Shown: positions 7,864 to 18,295, counted from the stretch's first letter. The stretch is DNA of 64,000 nt from Cyclobacteriaceae bacterium (GCA_026129485.1 JAHCHY010000012.1:62001-126000), one strand, 5' to 3'. Program-made: numbers and translations. Notes: generated from the sequence alone by a model not told the origin.

Positions 7864-10281
7864 CTATTCATTTCTCAAACTATCCACCGGGTTGGCCAAC
7901 GCGGCTTTGACGGCTTGCGAGCTTACCGTCAGTAATGCAATCAGAATGGTAAGCACACCTGCTCCGATAAAATACCACCATTCGATGGCAATTTTATAGG
8001 CAAAATTGTCCAGCCAGCTTTTAGTGATATAATGGCTTAGCGGCAAGGCGATAAGCAAGGCGGTAAAAACTTTCCGGGTAAAATCACCTGACAGGAGAAA
8101 GACAATGCCCAATACGCTTGAGCCCAGTATTTTCCGGATGCCTATTTCTTTCGTTCTCCTTTCGGCTGTAAAGGCCGCCAGACCAAATAACCCCAAGCAT
8201 GAAATCAGGATGGCGAGCCCGGCAAAGTACCGGGACAAAGCGGCTACCTTTTGTTCAGACGCATACAGCGTCTTGTAATCCTCATCCAGGAACTCAAACT
8301 CAAATAAAAGCCCCTCGTTATATTCCCGGTAAAATGCTCCTACCCGCTCAAGCGTTTCTTTTTCTTTTCCCGATTCTATTCTAACCATGATATAGTCCCT
8401 GTCGGGACGCAGAACAAAATAGCAGGGCTTTATCGGCTCATAAAATGATTCAAAGTGAAAATTCCTGGTAATACCCACGATTGTTTTCTCCCGGCCCTCC
8501 ACAAGAACGGTTTTGCCAACAGGATCTTTAAGCCCCATGCTTTCAATAGCTGCTTCATTGAATATAATCTTGTCTTCTTCTGAGGCGAACTCTCTTGAAA
8601 ATGAACGCCCTTCGGCAAGCGCCACACCCAGGGTTTCAATAAAATCATAGCCCGCCACAAGATATTTAAACTCCACTATATCATTCGGGGATTTTCCTTC
8701 CCAGCTAACATTTGTTACGCTTACTTTCCTGTCCTTTGTAACCAGGTTGCTTTGATAGTTAGCCGCATTTACAACTCCGGGTATTTTTTTTATTTCATTA
8801 AGAAATGGTTCATAGCCTTTTGCAAGAACATTTCCTTTGGTTACAAAATGAATGATATTGTCTTTGCTGTATCCCAGGTTTTTGGAATGGATAAATTCAA
8901 CCTGCCTGTTCACGACCAACACGGCTACAATCAGCATGACCGAAACGGCAAATTGAAATATCACCAGCGCTGACCGCAAACGTGATGCGCCTCCGGGCGT
9001 AACGCTAAATTTTCCCTTCAATACCGTAGCCGGTCTGAAACCGGAAAGATACAATGCGGGATAGCTGCCTGAAACAAGACCGGTCATCAGTGTAATGAGT
9101 AAGACCGCAATAATAATATTTGCATCAAGGCTCAGGCTAAGATGCTTTCCGGTTATTATATTAAAGTGAGGAAGGAATAGCTCAACAATTACAATAGCAA
9201 TGGGCAACGTCAAAAAAGCCATTGTAACAGATTCTCTGAGGAATTGAAGTATAAGCGTTCTCCTGTCTGCCCCCAACGCTTTTTTTATACCGATTTCCTT
9301 TATCCTGCCGGATGCTTTCGCTGTGGCTAAGTTCATGAAGTTGATGCAGGCTATTATCAGGATGAAAATGGCAATGATGGAAAACAACCTGACATACTCT
9401 ATCCTTCCGCCAACAGGAATCCCGTTTTCATACCTGTTGTTCAGGTACCTATCTGAATACTGCTGGAGAAACAACGTGCCTATATCTTCTAAATTTTGAT
9501 TGCCACGGGTTAAGCTGAATTTTGACCGGACAAAATCCCTGATTTTCAAATTGAGACGCTCAACATCGGTTCCTGCTTTTACAATTACGAACGTGCCGGG
9601 GTCGCTACCTCCCCAGTGGTTCAGGCCAAGCATGGAAGCATAGTTTTCAAAAAGCAATTCGTAAGTAAACAAAATATCGAATTGAGCCGAGGAGTTCTTT
9701 CCGGGTTTCTCAAAAACACCGGAAACAACATACAGCCCCTTTAGCCCTGTGAGATTACCCTGATCCCACTCTACCGTCTTCCCAATAACGTTCTCAGAGG
9801 TATTAAATAATTTCAACGCCAATTCTTCAGACAGGACGACTGAATATTTGCCGGACAACACCTGGTCTTTGTTACCTTGTAAAAGCTTGTAGGAGAAAAC
9901 ATCGAAGTAATTGCTGCTTACATACCGCTCGCTTGCATTAACGCGAGTATCCCCGAAGGAAATAATTCCTTTCGACCCTCTGCCGGGATATTCAACCGTG
10001 GCATCCTCAATCTCGGGCACTTCTTCCAGCAATGCATCGGCCAGCAGGCCGGGCGTAGCATCTGTGGTGTGAATGCCACCCGGAAACGACATGTTTTGCA
10101 TTACCTGGTAAAGCCGTTCATCCTTTTCGTGAAATCTGTCTATTCCCCGTTCATCACTAACCCACAGAAAAATCAGTAGCGAACAGGCAAGACCGATGGA
10201 GAGCCCCGCCACGTTGATAAAGCTGAAGCCTTTATGCTTTAAAAAGGTTCGCATCGTGATTTGAAAATAGTTTTTTAGCAT
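7864..10281 (-). CDS. FtsX/MacB-type ABC permease (no prefix)
   Basis: The 805-residue protein starts MLKNYFQITMRTFLKHKGFS. Coupling motifs are KEIGIKKALGADRRTLILQF in the first module, where Lys replaces the usual Arg in IRK, and KEIGIRKILGSSVLGI in the second. It ends ALANPVDSLRNE. The second extracytoplasmic domain (about residues 470-660) is the most divergent part compared with its neighbours. It begins 12 bases after the stop of the small NTF2-like gene at 10294, so the two are probably translated from one message. Confidence 0.92.
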   Translation of the reverse strand: MLKNYFQITMRTFLKHKGFSFINVAGLSIGLACSLLIFLWVSDERGIDRFHEKDERLYQVMQNMSFPGGIHTTDATPGLLADALLEEVPEIEDATVEYPGRGSKGIISFGDTRVNASERYVSSNYFDVFSYKLLQGNKDQVLSGKYSVVLSEELALKLFNTSENVIGKTVEWDQGNLTGLKGLYVVSGVFEKPGKNSSAQFDILFTYELLFENYASMLGLNHWGGSDPGTFVIVKAGTDVERLNLKIRDFVRSKFSLTRGNQNLEDIGTLFLQQYSDRYLNNRYENGIPVGGRIEYVRLFSIIAIFILIIACINFMNLATAKASGRIKEIGIKKALGADRRTLILQFLRESVTMAFLTLPIAIVIVELFLPHFNIITGKHLSLSLDANIIIAVLLITLMTGLVSGSYPALYLSGFRPATVLKGKFSVTPGGASRLRSALVIFQFAVSVMLIVAVLVVNRQVEFIHSKNLGYSKDNIIHFVTKGNVLAKGYEPFLNEIKKIPGVVNAANYQSNLVTKDRKVSVTNVSWEGKSPNDIVEFKYLVAGYDFIETLGVALAEGRSFSREFASEEDKIIFNEAAIESMGLKDPVGKTVLVEGREKTIVGITRNFHFESFYEPIKPCYFVLRPDRDYIMVRIESGKEKETLERVGAFYREYNEGLLFEFEFLDEDYKTLYASEQKVAALSRYFAGLAILISCLGLFGLAAFTAERRTKEIGIRKILGSSVLGIVFLLSGDFTRKVFTALLIALPLSHYITKSWLDNFAYKIAIEWWYFIGAGVLTILIALLTVSSQAVKAALANPVDSLRNE

Positions 10282-10293
10282 GGCTTTCTCTTT

Positions 10294-10737
10294 TTATTTA
10301 TTCAGCGCCCATAGCACGTTAATGATTTTCCATTCGTCTTTTACCTTACCTAATTGTACATAGTCAAAAAACTCAGGCATTTTGTTCGTAGCTATTTTGG
10401 CTATAGCAATGTCCATGGATATGTCATAGATGATGATTTCGGCTTGAAATGGTTCTTTGGGATTATTGTTCTTTATTTTGTTTTCGGGCTTTAAATAGCT
10501 CACCAATTCCTTCACCCCGATGGTGAATAATTTATTGTCAGCTTTACGATCACCAACAATCCTCTTTACCAGTTCAGGATGCATGGCGTTTTTTAACCGG
10601 ATGGAATCCTGGGTAAAAAATCCTTCCACATAATCCAGGCAGGCTTTTCGTATTTGCAAGGTGTCAGCCGATGATTGAGCCTGTACGGAAGTAATTCCTG
10701 CTATTAAAACCAAACAGATGCATACTAAATTTTTCAT
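10294..10737 (-). CDS. Secreted NTF2-like (putative lumazine-binding family) protein
   Basis: This 147-residue protein has a signal peptide (MKNLVCICLVLIAGITSVQA, cleaved before QSS). The mature part fits the small SnoaL/NTF2-like fold annotated as putative lumazine-binding: IRKACLDYVEGFFTQDSIRL near the start, HPELVKRIVGD, then beta strands ending GKVKDEWKIINVLW. Enzymatic function is unknown; many members bind small ligands or are non-catalytic. It lies between two permeases with gaps of 12 and 15 bases, the only non-permease gene inside the prefix-less run, so it may act in the periplasm with one of them. Confidence 0.82.
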   Translation of the reverse strand: MKNLVCICLVLIAGITSVQAQSSADTLQIRKACLDYVEGFFTQDSIRLKNAMHPELVKRIVGDRKADNKLFTIGVKELVSYLKPENKIKNNNPKEPFQAEIIIYDISMDIAIAKIATNKMPEFFDYVQLGKVKDEWKIINVLWALNK

Positions 10738-10752
10738 ATTGATAATTGTTGA

Positions 10753-13185
10753 TTATTCACTCCTCAAACTCTCCACCGGGTTCGCCACAGCTGCTCTCAC
10801 CGATTGATAAATGACCGTAAGCATCGCGACAACCAACGTTGACAGCAATGCAATTCCGAATACGGAAACATGGAGGCTGGTACGATAAGCAAAGCCTTCG
10901 AGCCAGCTATTCATGCCATACCACGCTAACGGCACAGCCGCCACAAACGCAATCACAATAAGAATTATGAAGCTCTTTGAAAAGAGTAACACAATATTGG
11001 CTACAGACGCCCCGAAAACTTTTCGGATGCCCACTTCTTTGATTTTTTGTTGTGTCAGAAACGATACAAGTCCCAGCAAGCCTAAGCAACTAATAAAAAT
11101 AGCCAGCCCGGCAAAAATGCGTATCAGCGCAAAAGACTGTTTCTCCTGCTGGTAGAGGTTTTCAAGGTGAGTGTCTAAAAAATTGTATTCAAACAGGTAA
11201 TCCGGGAACACTTTGGCGTATGCTTCCTCGATGGCTTTTAACACGTTTTGCGTGCCTGCCGTATTGAAACGGATGCCGGCATCATAATAGAAGTACGGAA
11301 AATGCAGCAACACCACAGGCTCAACAGCATGGTGCAGCGATTGGGTGTGAAAATCTTTTATAACGCCAACCACCTCGGCCGTAATGCTGTTCAATCCGGT
11401 GGTAATGTTTTTCCCGATAATGTCTTCGTTTGAGGGGAAGCCAAGTTGCTTTACCAACGCTTCGTTCACGATGTAAACATATTTTCTTTCTTCTGATGAT
11501 GCCCCTAATGACGCTGGAAGATCAACGGCTTTTTCTTCGTTCTCTGTAAACCACCTGCCTGCGGCTAATTCCAAACCGTATGTTTCAAGATAGTTCCGGT
11601 CAACCAGCTTTAGCTGTGTTTCGTAACGTTCTTCACTGCCGCGTTCAGATAAGGAATAACTCGTATGAAAGTTGCCCCTTGAAGTGGGCGCTCCGAGCGA
11701 AAAAGATACTTTTTCAATCCCGGGTATAACTTCCAGCAGGTTCCCGAATGATTCGCGCAGCTCTTTTTTGTTTTCAGGAAGCGATACATTCACAACTGCT
11801 TCTTTGGTAAAGCCAAGCGGCTTGGAATTAAGAAACTCCATTTGATCGGCCACTACCAGCACACCGATGATCAGCACCTGGGCGACTACGAATTGAAATA
11901 CAACGAGGTATTTGCGGGCATACGCTCCTGAGGTTCCCTGGTACGTGAGCTTGTTTTTCAGCACTGCAATCGGGCTGAACCCCGACAGCACAAAGGCCGG
12001 GTACAACCCCGACAGCAACGTGGTGGCCAGCGCAAGCGTAGCAAGAAATACAGGCACTACGCCATCAAGCATTTTGAAAGAAAGCTCTTTTTGGAGGAAG
12101 GAGCTCACCACTGGCAGCATCACTTCAACCACCACCATGGCAAGCACTGTTGAAATAACGGTGAGCATAAAAGCTTCGCCCAGGTATTGCGCAACAAGCT
12201 GCTTGCGGGTAGCGCCCAGGGTTTTGCGCACACCAATCTCGCGCGATTTTTTTACAGCAAGGGCGGTGCTCAGGTTAATAAAGTTGATGCAGGCAACGAG
12301 CAAAATAAATCCGCCCAGCAAGCCGAGCACAATCAGCGTTGACCGGTTTATATACGAAGGGCCACCGGGCGTATCTGCGTAACGTTCATCAAAATGAATA
12401 TCGCCAACAGGACGAAGATGGTACGTTTCTTTTTCTGATTCTGAATTAGGTCGGTACTTTTCACGGAATTGCGGAAACCTGTTTTCAATGGTCATCGGTG
12501 AGATTTCATCCGGCAACACAACATAACTGTACCCTGACGAAGTCATACCCCATTGGTCGATCGGCAAACCGAAAAAATCTTTGCTGAACGAGGGCATGGA
12601 TACGATCATGGAAAACTTAATGTGTGAGTTGGGTGGCGGGTCTTTCACGATTCCGGCAATTTCCAGTTCCAGCTTATTGTTAAGCTTGAGATGGGTGATG
12701 CCGTTCTTCATTATTTTACCAGCCAGCGATTCGGTCAGGAATACTTTTCCGGGAACGCCAAGTTCGGCCTGTGGATTTCCCGACAACACTTCAAAGCTGA
12801 ATACATCAAAAAACAGGGAATCGGCAAAAATGATATCCTTCACCTTGTGCTTTTCATCGCCAAGTGTAGCCAGCACTTCTTCTTCATGGTAGTGCAGTTG
12901 TGTATTAAGCGGAACATCCGGAAAATCAGTACGGAAGGCAGCCGCGAAAGGATAGGGAGTTACGGGTGAATGGCTGGTTCCCGATGCATTAACAGTAGCG
13001 CGGGTTACGCGGTAAAGCCGTTCGTAATGGCTATGAAACTTTTCAAACGAAAGCTCAAAGTTGATAACTAAGAAAATGATAATACAGGCGGCAATGCCCA
13101 CACTAAGTCCTGCGACATTGATAAAAGTATAGCTCCGGTTTCGGACGATGTTCCGGAAGGTGATGGTGATGTAGTTTTTTAGCAT
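10753..13185 (-). CDS. FtsX/MacB-type ABC permease (no prefix)
   Basis: The 810-residue protein starts MLKNYITITFRNIVRNRSYT. First coupling motif REIGVRKTLGATRKQLVAQY, second KEVGIRKVFGASVANIVLLF, C terminus AVANPVESLRSE. The first extracytoplasmic domain contains HSPVTPYPFAAAFRTDFPDV and a lipoprotein-export-like MacB_PCD layout. The leader before the ATG matches those of the permeases at 2840, 13298 and 18296 (AAGAACCCTAAACAAAAGAG, then CCATG). It is followed after 15 bases by the small secreted NTF2-like gene. Confidence 0.92.
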   Translation of the reverse strand: MLKNYITITFRNIVRNRSYTFINVAGLSVGIAACIIIFLVINFELSFEKFHSHYERLYRVTRATVNASGTSHSPVTPYPFAAAFRTDFPDVPLNTQLHYHEEEVLATLGDEKHKVKDIIFADSLFFDVFSFEVLSGNPQAELGVPGKVFLTESLAGKIMKNGITHLKLNNKLELEIAGIVKDPPPNSHIKFSMIVSMPSFSKDFFGLPIDQWGMTSSGYSYVVLPDEISPMTIENRFPQFREKYRPNSESEKETYHLRPVGDIHFDERYADTPGGPSYINRSTLIVLGLLGGFILLVACINFINLSTALAVKKSREIGVRKTLGATRKQLVAQYLGEAFMLTVISTVLAMVVVEVMLPVVSSFLQKELSFKMLDGVVPVFLATLALATTLLSGLYPAFVLSGFSPIAVLKNKLTYQGTSGAYARKYLVVFQFVVAQVLIIGVLVVADQMEFLNSKPLGFTKEAVVNVSLPENKKELRESFGNLLEVIPGIEKVSFSLGAPTSRGNFHTSYSLSERGSEERYETQLKLVDRNYLETYGLELAAGRWFTENEEKAVDLPASLGASSEERKYVYIVNEALVKQLGFPSNEDIIGKNITTGLNSITAEVVGVIKDFHTQSLHHAVEPVVLLHFPYFYYDAGIRFNTAGTQNVLKAIEEAYAKVFPDYLFEYNFLDTHLENLYQQEKQSFALIRIFAGLAIFISCLGLLGLVSFLTQQKIKEVGIRKVFGASVANIVLLFSKSFIILIVIAFVAAVPLAWYGMNSWLEGFAYRTSLHVSVFGIALLSTLVVAMLTVIYQSVRAAVANPVESLRSE

Positions 13186-13227
13186 GGCTCTTTTGTTTAG
13201 GGTTCTTTATTTTAAATTAAAGTAGTC

Positions 13228-13300
13228 AGTTGGCAATAATCAGTAGGCAAATTGAATAGAGATATTGCTTACTGCCTATTGCCCTTTGCCTACTGTATTA
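13228..13300. repeat. AGTAGGCAA-class palindromic spacer
   Basis: CAGTAGGCAA at 13241-13250 faces TTGCTTACTG at 13265-13274 (one mismatch). Outer arms GGCAATAATC and CTATTGCC can extend the pairing. It fills the 112-base gap between the permeases at 13298 and 10753. Confidence 0.72.
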
Positions 13301-15679
13301 CTCCGTTCGCAAAGACTCAACCGGGTTGGCCAGTGCCGCTTTAATCACCTTGAAGCTTGTTGTGAGCAAGGCTAACGCAATTGTCAAAAGCGAGATCCAT
13401 ACAAACCATGACCAATGGATGGGAATACGAATGGCAAAGTCCTGCAACCAGCGTGTCATCAAAAGCCAGGAAGCTGGCAAGGCAATCAGCAATGAAACAC
13501 TGATTAACTTTACAAACTCCTTGTTTAATAATACTGTGATTTGCGTTACAGACGAGCCAAGTACTTTCCGGATGCCGATCTCTTTTGTCTTCTGCTCAAG
13601 CGTAAACGAGATAAGTCCCAGCAACCCGATGCAGGCAATCATAATGGTAAGACCGGAAAACCATGAAATGATTTTGATGTTACGGTCTTCGGCACGGTAC
13701 AGTTGTTCAAAATTTTTATCCACAAAGAAATAGTTGAACGGGCGTGTTTCATCAAGCAGCCTCCATTTGGATTCGATCAGTTTCATTACATCGTTTGGCT
13801 GGTTGTTAAACCGCACGGAAATAAAAGCATTCGATTGGCGTTCCATAGGCCGATAAACAAAAATGATGGGCTCAATCTGTTGAGAAAGATTCGTGTTGTA
13901 ATGATCGGCAACAAGCCCGACTACCTGTGTCCGGATTCCTATTTTCTTCCCGTCAATATCATCCCATCCAAAGGCTTTCAACGCAGCCTCATTTATAATG
14001 GCAAGGTTGCGCACCAACGTGTCCGCTACGGCCAGGTTCTCGCTGAACTTTTCTCCTTCAAGAAATTTTATTTCAAACAGATCGAAATATGATTCATCCA
14101 CGAAGACACGCATAACCCGAAAGGGTTGCTCTTGCGTCCAGCCTTCGGGCCGCACAAGCGTGTACCCTGCCTGGCTTACATCGGACGGAACTATATTGGA
14201 AGCCGACACATGCGTGATAGAACTGTATTGCAACAATTCTTTTTTCATGCCCGCAACTTTTGTGCGTGCCGCAGCGGGATCAACCATGTTATCGGTATCA
14301 GTGGGGATCACAACAATGTTATCTTTCTTAATGCCCAGGTTAAAGTTTTTCATAAAATCTACCTGCCGGTAAATCACCAGCATGCTGAATAACAAAACGA
14401 TGGCTAACGAAAACTGGACTATAATAAGGGCTTTCCTGAAATGAATACCGGAACCTGAAGTTTTCAATTTCCCCTTAAGGGATTCCACCAGCTTATAACG
14501 GGCAATGAGCAAGGCCGGAAAGCTGCCGGATGAAAAACCGATAAAGGCAAAAAGGCAGAACCCGATCAGCAGCAATAGCGGGTCTTGCAACACATTGAAG
14601 CTTAATGCCAGGCCAAGCCAACTGTTTACCATAGGCAACACGGCCTGCAAGGCAACAACGGATATAAAAAAAGCAAGTGTAGTAAGCGTGAACGATTCAC
14701 CGAGGAATTGCTTTGCCAGCCCAGCGCGGGTAGCGCCCAGCACTTTTCTCAGCCCGATTTCTTTTGAACGCTCAACGGAGCGTACTGTGGTTAAGTTGAC
14801 ATAATTTATTACGGCTACCACGATGAGAATAAGCGCAATGCTCAGCATGATATATGCCGTTCTTTTGCTTTGTGTCAACTGGTCGTGGTAGTTCGGCAAC
14901 GACACCAATTTAAACTGCATGCTTGATGCAGTTTCTTCGTCATAGACTTTTTTGATTAAGGATGGAAATTTTGGTTCTAATGAGGCAGCCTGCGCAGGTT
15001 TTTGCAGCAGTATGTACGTGTATAAAAATGAAGTGTTCCAACCTGCATCTCTGATCCAATCGATCGTAAGCGCGTTGTCAAAAGAAGCAATCATGGAAGG
15101 GCGTATGGTTGAGTTAACCGGAATTTCATCTAACACGCCTGAAACCGTAAAGTCAAACAGCACACCGTTCAATTGCATGTGAACTGTTTTCCCTACGGGG
15201 TCTTCGTTACCAAAAAAACGGGCGGCTGTTTCCGGTGAGAGTATAATGTTTGATTTTTCCTTTAGCTGGTTATAACCACTGCCTTGTTGTGTTGAGATGG
15301 AAAACATTTTGAAAAGCGATGGGTCGGCAAACGTGATCTGTTCCTGGAATTTTTCTGTGCCTACGGTCAGGAATGCGGGTAATTCCAGTTGCCTCGTGCC
15401 CTCTTCTATTTCAGGGTAGTCTTCTTTCAATGCTTCGAGCAAAGGAACCCACGTGTCGTACACCACCTGAACGCCATTAGGTGTAGTGCGCTCTTTGTAA
15501 ACAAGGTGTATCCGGTCAGCTTCTGTGTGAACATCATCAAACCTTAATTGTTGATAAGCAATCAACGTCAGTACAAAAGCCGAAGTCAGTCCGCCCACAA
15601 GCCCAAACAGGTTGATGAGTGTAAATGACTTGTGCTTATATAAATTGCGAACAGCGATTTTCAAATAATTCGTTAGCAT
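13298..15679 (-). CDS. FtsX/MacB-type ABC permease (no prefix)
   Basis: The 793-residue protein, slightly short for this array, starts MLTNYLKIAVRNLYKHKSFT. The first coupling motif is KEIGLRKVLGATRAGLAKQF, the second KEIGIRKVLGSSVTQITVLL, and the C terminus ALANPVESLRTE. The first extracytoplasmic domain carries the strong ILSPETAARFFGNEDPVGKT segment. The leader has the shared AAAGAACCTAACAAAAA sequence directly before ATG. The 157-base gap to the permease upstream holds the largest AGTTGACA palindrome and a coding remnant. Confidence 0.92.
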   Translation of the reverse strand: MLTNYLKIAVRNLYKHKSFTLINLFGLVGGLTSAFVLTLIAYQQLRFDDVHTEADRIHLVYKERTTPNGVQVVYDTWVPLLEALKEDYPEIEEGTRQLELPAFLTVGTEKFQEQITFADPSLFKMFSISTQQGSGYNQLKEKSNIILSPETAARFFGNEDPVGKTVHMQLNGVLFDFTVSGVLDEIPVNSTIRPSMIASFDNALTIDWIRDAGWNTSFLYTYILLQKPAQAASLEPKFPSLIKKVYDEETASSMQFKLVSLPNYHDQLTQSKRTAYIMLSIALILIVVAVINYVNLTTVRSVERSKEIGLRKVLGATRAGLAKQFLGESFTLTTLAFFISVVALQAVLPMVNSWLGLALSFNVLQDPLLLLIGFCLFAFIGFSSGSFPALLIARYKLVESLKGKLKTSGSGIHFRKALIIVQFSLAIVLLFSMLVIYRQVDFMKNFNLGIKKDNIVVIPTDTDNMVDPAAARTKVAGMKKELLQYSSITHVSASNIVPSDVSQAGYTLVRPEGWTQEQPFRVMRVFVDESYFDLFEIKFLEGEKFSENLAVADTLVRNLAIINEAALKAFGWDDIDGKKIGIRTQVVGLVADHYNTNLSQQIEPIIFVYRPMERQSNAFISVRFNNQPNDVMKLIESKWRLLDETRPFNYFFVDKNFEQLYRAEDRNIKIISWFSGLTIMIACIGLLGLISFTLEQKTKEIGIRKVLGSSVTQITVLLNKEFVKLISVSLLIALPASWLLMTRWLQDFAIRIPIHWSWFVWISLLTIALALLTTSFKVIKAALANPVESLRTE

Positions 15680-15715
15680 AATTTTTTGTTAGGTTCTTTA
15701 CTTATAAGAATTAAC

Positions 15716-15796
15716 AGTTGACAAATAAGCCAATTGACAATGCACATAAATTTTTAACCGGATATTATCAATTGTCAAACTGCACATTTGTCAACT
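15716..15796. repeat. AGTTGACA-class palindromic spacer with perfect 11-bp arms
   Basis: AGTTGACAAAT (15716-15726) and ATTTGTCAACT (15786-15796) are perfectly complementary. Inside, AATTGACAATGCACA and TCAATTGTCAAACTGCAC can form a second, nested stem. It is related to the unit at 5234-5291. Confidence 0.75.
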
Positions 15797-15800
15797 TATT

Positions 15801-15836
15801 TTATTCATTTCTCAAACTATCTTTGATAGCCAAAGC
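15801..15836 (-). pseudogene. C-terminal remnant of a lost permease
   Basis: Directly after the stop codon of the permease ending at 15837, the same frame continues as ALAIKDSLRNE and a second stop at 15801-15803. SLRNE plus stop is the conserved C terminus of three sister permeases, and the bases (CATTTCTCAAACTATC on the plus strand) match the end of the permease at 7864. It is best explained as the tail of a permease whose body was replaced. Confidence 0.65.
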
Positions 15837-18284
15837 TCATTCTGAGCGTAGGCTATCCACCGGATTCCTGTATGCAATTCTCAACGTCTGAGAACATACC
15901 GTAATCATCCCCAACGCCAATATGATCAGTGTTCCCAACAAGACCGTACCAACACCAAAACTCACCCGGTTGGGGAAATTCTGGAGCCACAGGTTATTGA
16001 TCAAATAACTTACAGGAGCGCCTATCAATACCGATATAATTAAGGTTTTTAGAAATCCTTTGGATAGCAACAGGACAATATGGAAAGTATCGGCTCCCAG
16101 GACCTTGCGTATGCCCACTTCTTTGGTCTTTCTCTCAGCCGTATAAGTAGCCATCCCCAACATACCCAGGCAGGCAATTGTGACGGCAATGAAAGCAATA
16201 AAACCAATAACAGAGACCAAATCGCCCAACCACTGATTGACCTTGACCAATTGATCATCAAAAAATTGATACCGGAACGGATGAACCGGATCCAGGCTTT
16301 TCCAGGTATCTTCCAGTTTTGCAAGTGTTCCCGGCAGGTCATTGGAAGTTATTTTTAGATTGAGGTAGCTGAAACTTTCCGGATCGTTTCTGAACATCAA
16401 CGGCCCGGTTTTGTCTTCCATAACAGGTGTCTGGAACCTGAAATCTTTCAGCACCCCAACGACTTCTACTTCTTCAGGATAGCCCATAGCCTCCAGGGTT
16501 TCTCCGATGATCTCATCGGGAGATGCGTAGCCCAATCTTTTTACTGCGGTTTCATTTACCAAAACATATTGATTTGGTTTCCCTTCTGCCGGCAAATTCC
16601 TTCCTGCCACCAGGCTGAGTCCGAGGTTTTCTACAAAATCCGCATCAATGCTCATGTGTTCAAAATGCAAGACTTCATCCTCAGCCGTTTTTCTTACCCC
16701 AATTCCATTTGCCATAGCTGTTGCCGGTATATACTCGCTGGCAGAAACCGTAGAAACTCCGGGAATCATTCTGAACTCATTGGCCATAAGCTGGTAACTG
16801 TTGCCTTGTATGGGTACATTAACGATGTTCTCAGAATCAAATCCGTAATCAAATTCCAGGTAATGTCTGAACTGGTGGTAGATGAGAATAGAAGTAATGA
16901 TAAAGAAAAGGGAAACGGCAAATTGAGAGATGTTCAGGAACTTTCGCATACCCAACTTTCCGGGCATGATGCGGTGCAAGGCATAAAGCACTTTGACAGG
17001 GGAATACCGGGATAAATGCAACGCGGGATAAAAACCCGCCAGTAAACCAATGAACAATGCCAGTCCGATAAAAGCAATATAAACCGGCATACTTTCATTG
17101 AGGTCAAAATTCAAATACCGGTTTACCCACAGCCCCATAAACGCAGGCTTGACCAAGAGCAATAAAATATTGGCTAATGCCAGGGCAAACAAGGCCGTCA
17201 TCACAGATTCGCTTAAAAATTGGAATACAAGACTTTTCTTATTCGCTCCACTCACTTTGCGTATCCCGATTTCCTTCGCACGGGTCAATGCCCTGGCAAT
17301 GGATAAGTTGGTATAATTCACACATGCCAAAACCAGAACCACTAAGGCGAAAAACGCGAGAAAATAATAAGCCTCTACCGGAAGGAGAAGGCTGCTGGGA
17401 TTTCCCACAAACATGCCCGGTGTGATGCGATTAAGATTTTGGGGAATCAGTCTGATTCCTTCCAACGATTCAAATTCAGCGTATTTGCGGGTTACCAAAT
17501 CGTTAAGTGAAGCAATCAGACCCTGTTCTGTCTGTCCACCGGCAAGTACGACATAGGTATAACAATAGGAATACCATTTCCAATTATCCGTAAGATCCGT
17601 TATTTTCTCTTCCTGGTACAAGGCATACCTGGAATCTGCCGAAACCAGTACATCGAATTTCAGGTGTGATTTGAATTTCTTGCTGTCCAATACCCCGGTA
17701 ATGGTATAACTTCCCCAATCCACCGGGCTGGAACTTGTTTCGCTGCCAAAATCAACCCTGTTCAACCCTAATCCGCGATTGGCAAATTCAACCCGTTTGC
17801 CGATGGGGTCTTCGTCCCTAAACAGCAAACGGGCAATTTCATTGGTGATGACCATAGAATTAGGGGAAGTCAGCGCATGGGCCGGATTGCCTTTGAGCAG
17901 ATCAAAGCTGAATACTTCAAAAAAGGAAGCATCGGCAAAATATCCTCTCATCTCAGCCGTCTGTTGCCCGTAAGTAGCGTCCCCGCCTACTCCCGGAACA
18001 AGATGGGTGGCCTCTTCTATGATCGGATAGTCTTCCTTCATTGTTTTTGCCAATGGGAATGGACTGGATGCATTAGGCACTGCGGATTGCTTTATCTTGG
18101 ATAGAATCCGATACGTGTGATCCTTTTTGTTGTGAAACTGGTCGTAACTTTTCTGGTCTGCCAACATCAGGATAATCAACATACACACCGACATGCTCAT
18201 CGCCAGCCCGAAGATGTTGATCATAGAAAACACCTTGTACTTCAGGATGTTTCTGATACCGATTTTAAAGTAGTTTCTAAACAT
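15837..18284 (-). CDS. FtsX/MacB-type ABC permease, the divergent member
   Basis: The 815-residue protein starts MFRNYFKIGIRNILKYKVFS and reads MSMSVCMLIILMLADQ in the first membrane helix, unlike its neighbours. Coupling motifs KEIGIRKVSGANKKSLVFQF and KEVGIRKVLGADTFHIVLLL are present. The end is IAYRNPVDSLRSE, where all prefix-less sisters have an Ala- or Gly-containing ANP/GNP version. It lacks the shared AAAGAACCTAA leader, starts 11 bases after the upstream stop, and is followed by an in-frame remnant of another permease C terminus. Together these suggest it entered the array by replacing an older gene. Confidence 0.9.
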   Translation of the reverse strand: MFRNYFKIGIRNILKYKVFSMINIFGLAMSMSVCMLIILMLADQKSYDQFHNKKDHTYRILSKIKQSAVPNASSPFPLAKTMKEDYPIIEEATHLVPGVGGDATYGQQTAEMRGYFADASFFEVFSFDLLKGNPAHALTSPNSMVITNEIARLLFRDEDPIGKRVEFANRGLGLNRVDFGSETSSSPVDWGSYTITGVLDSKKFKSHLKFDVLVSADSRYALYQEEKITDLTDNWKWYSYCYTYVVLAGGQTEQGLIASLNDLVTRKYAEFESLEGIRLIPQNLNRITPGMFVGNPSSLLLPVEAYYFLAFFALVVLVLACVNYTNLSIARALTRAKEIGIRKVSGANKKSLVFQFLSESVMTALFALALANILLLLVKPAFMGLWVNRYLNFDLNESMPVYIAFIGLALFIGLLAGFYPALHLSRYSPVKVLYALHRIMPGKLGMRKFLNISQFAVSLFFIITSILIYHQFRHYLEFDYGFDSENIVNVPIQGNSYQLMANEFRMIPGVSTVSASEYIPATAMANGIGVRKTAEDEVLHFEHMSIDADFVENLGLSLVAGRNLPAEGKPNQYVLVNETAVKRLGYASPDEIIGETLEAMGYPEEVEVVGVLKDFRFQTPVMEDKTGPLMFRNDPESFSYLNLKITSNDLPGTLAKLEDTWKSLDPVHPFRYQFFDDQLVKVNQWLGDLVSVIGFIAFIAVTIACLGMLGMATYTAERKTKEVGIRKVLGADTFHIVLLLSKGFLKTLIISVLIGAPVSYLINNLWLQNFPNRVSFGVGTVLLGTLIILALGMITVCSQTLRIAYRNPVDSLRSE

Positions 18285-18295
18285 ATTTGTCAGGT

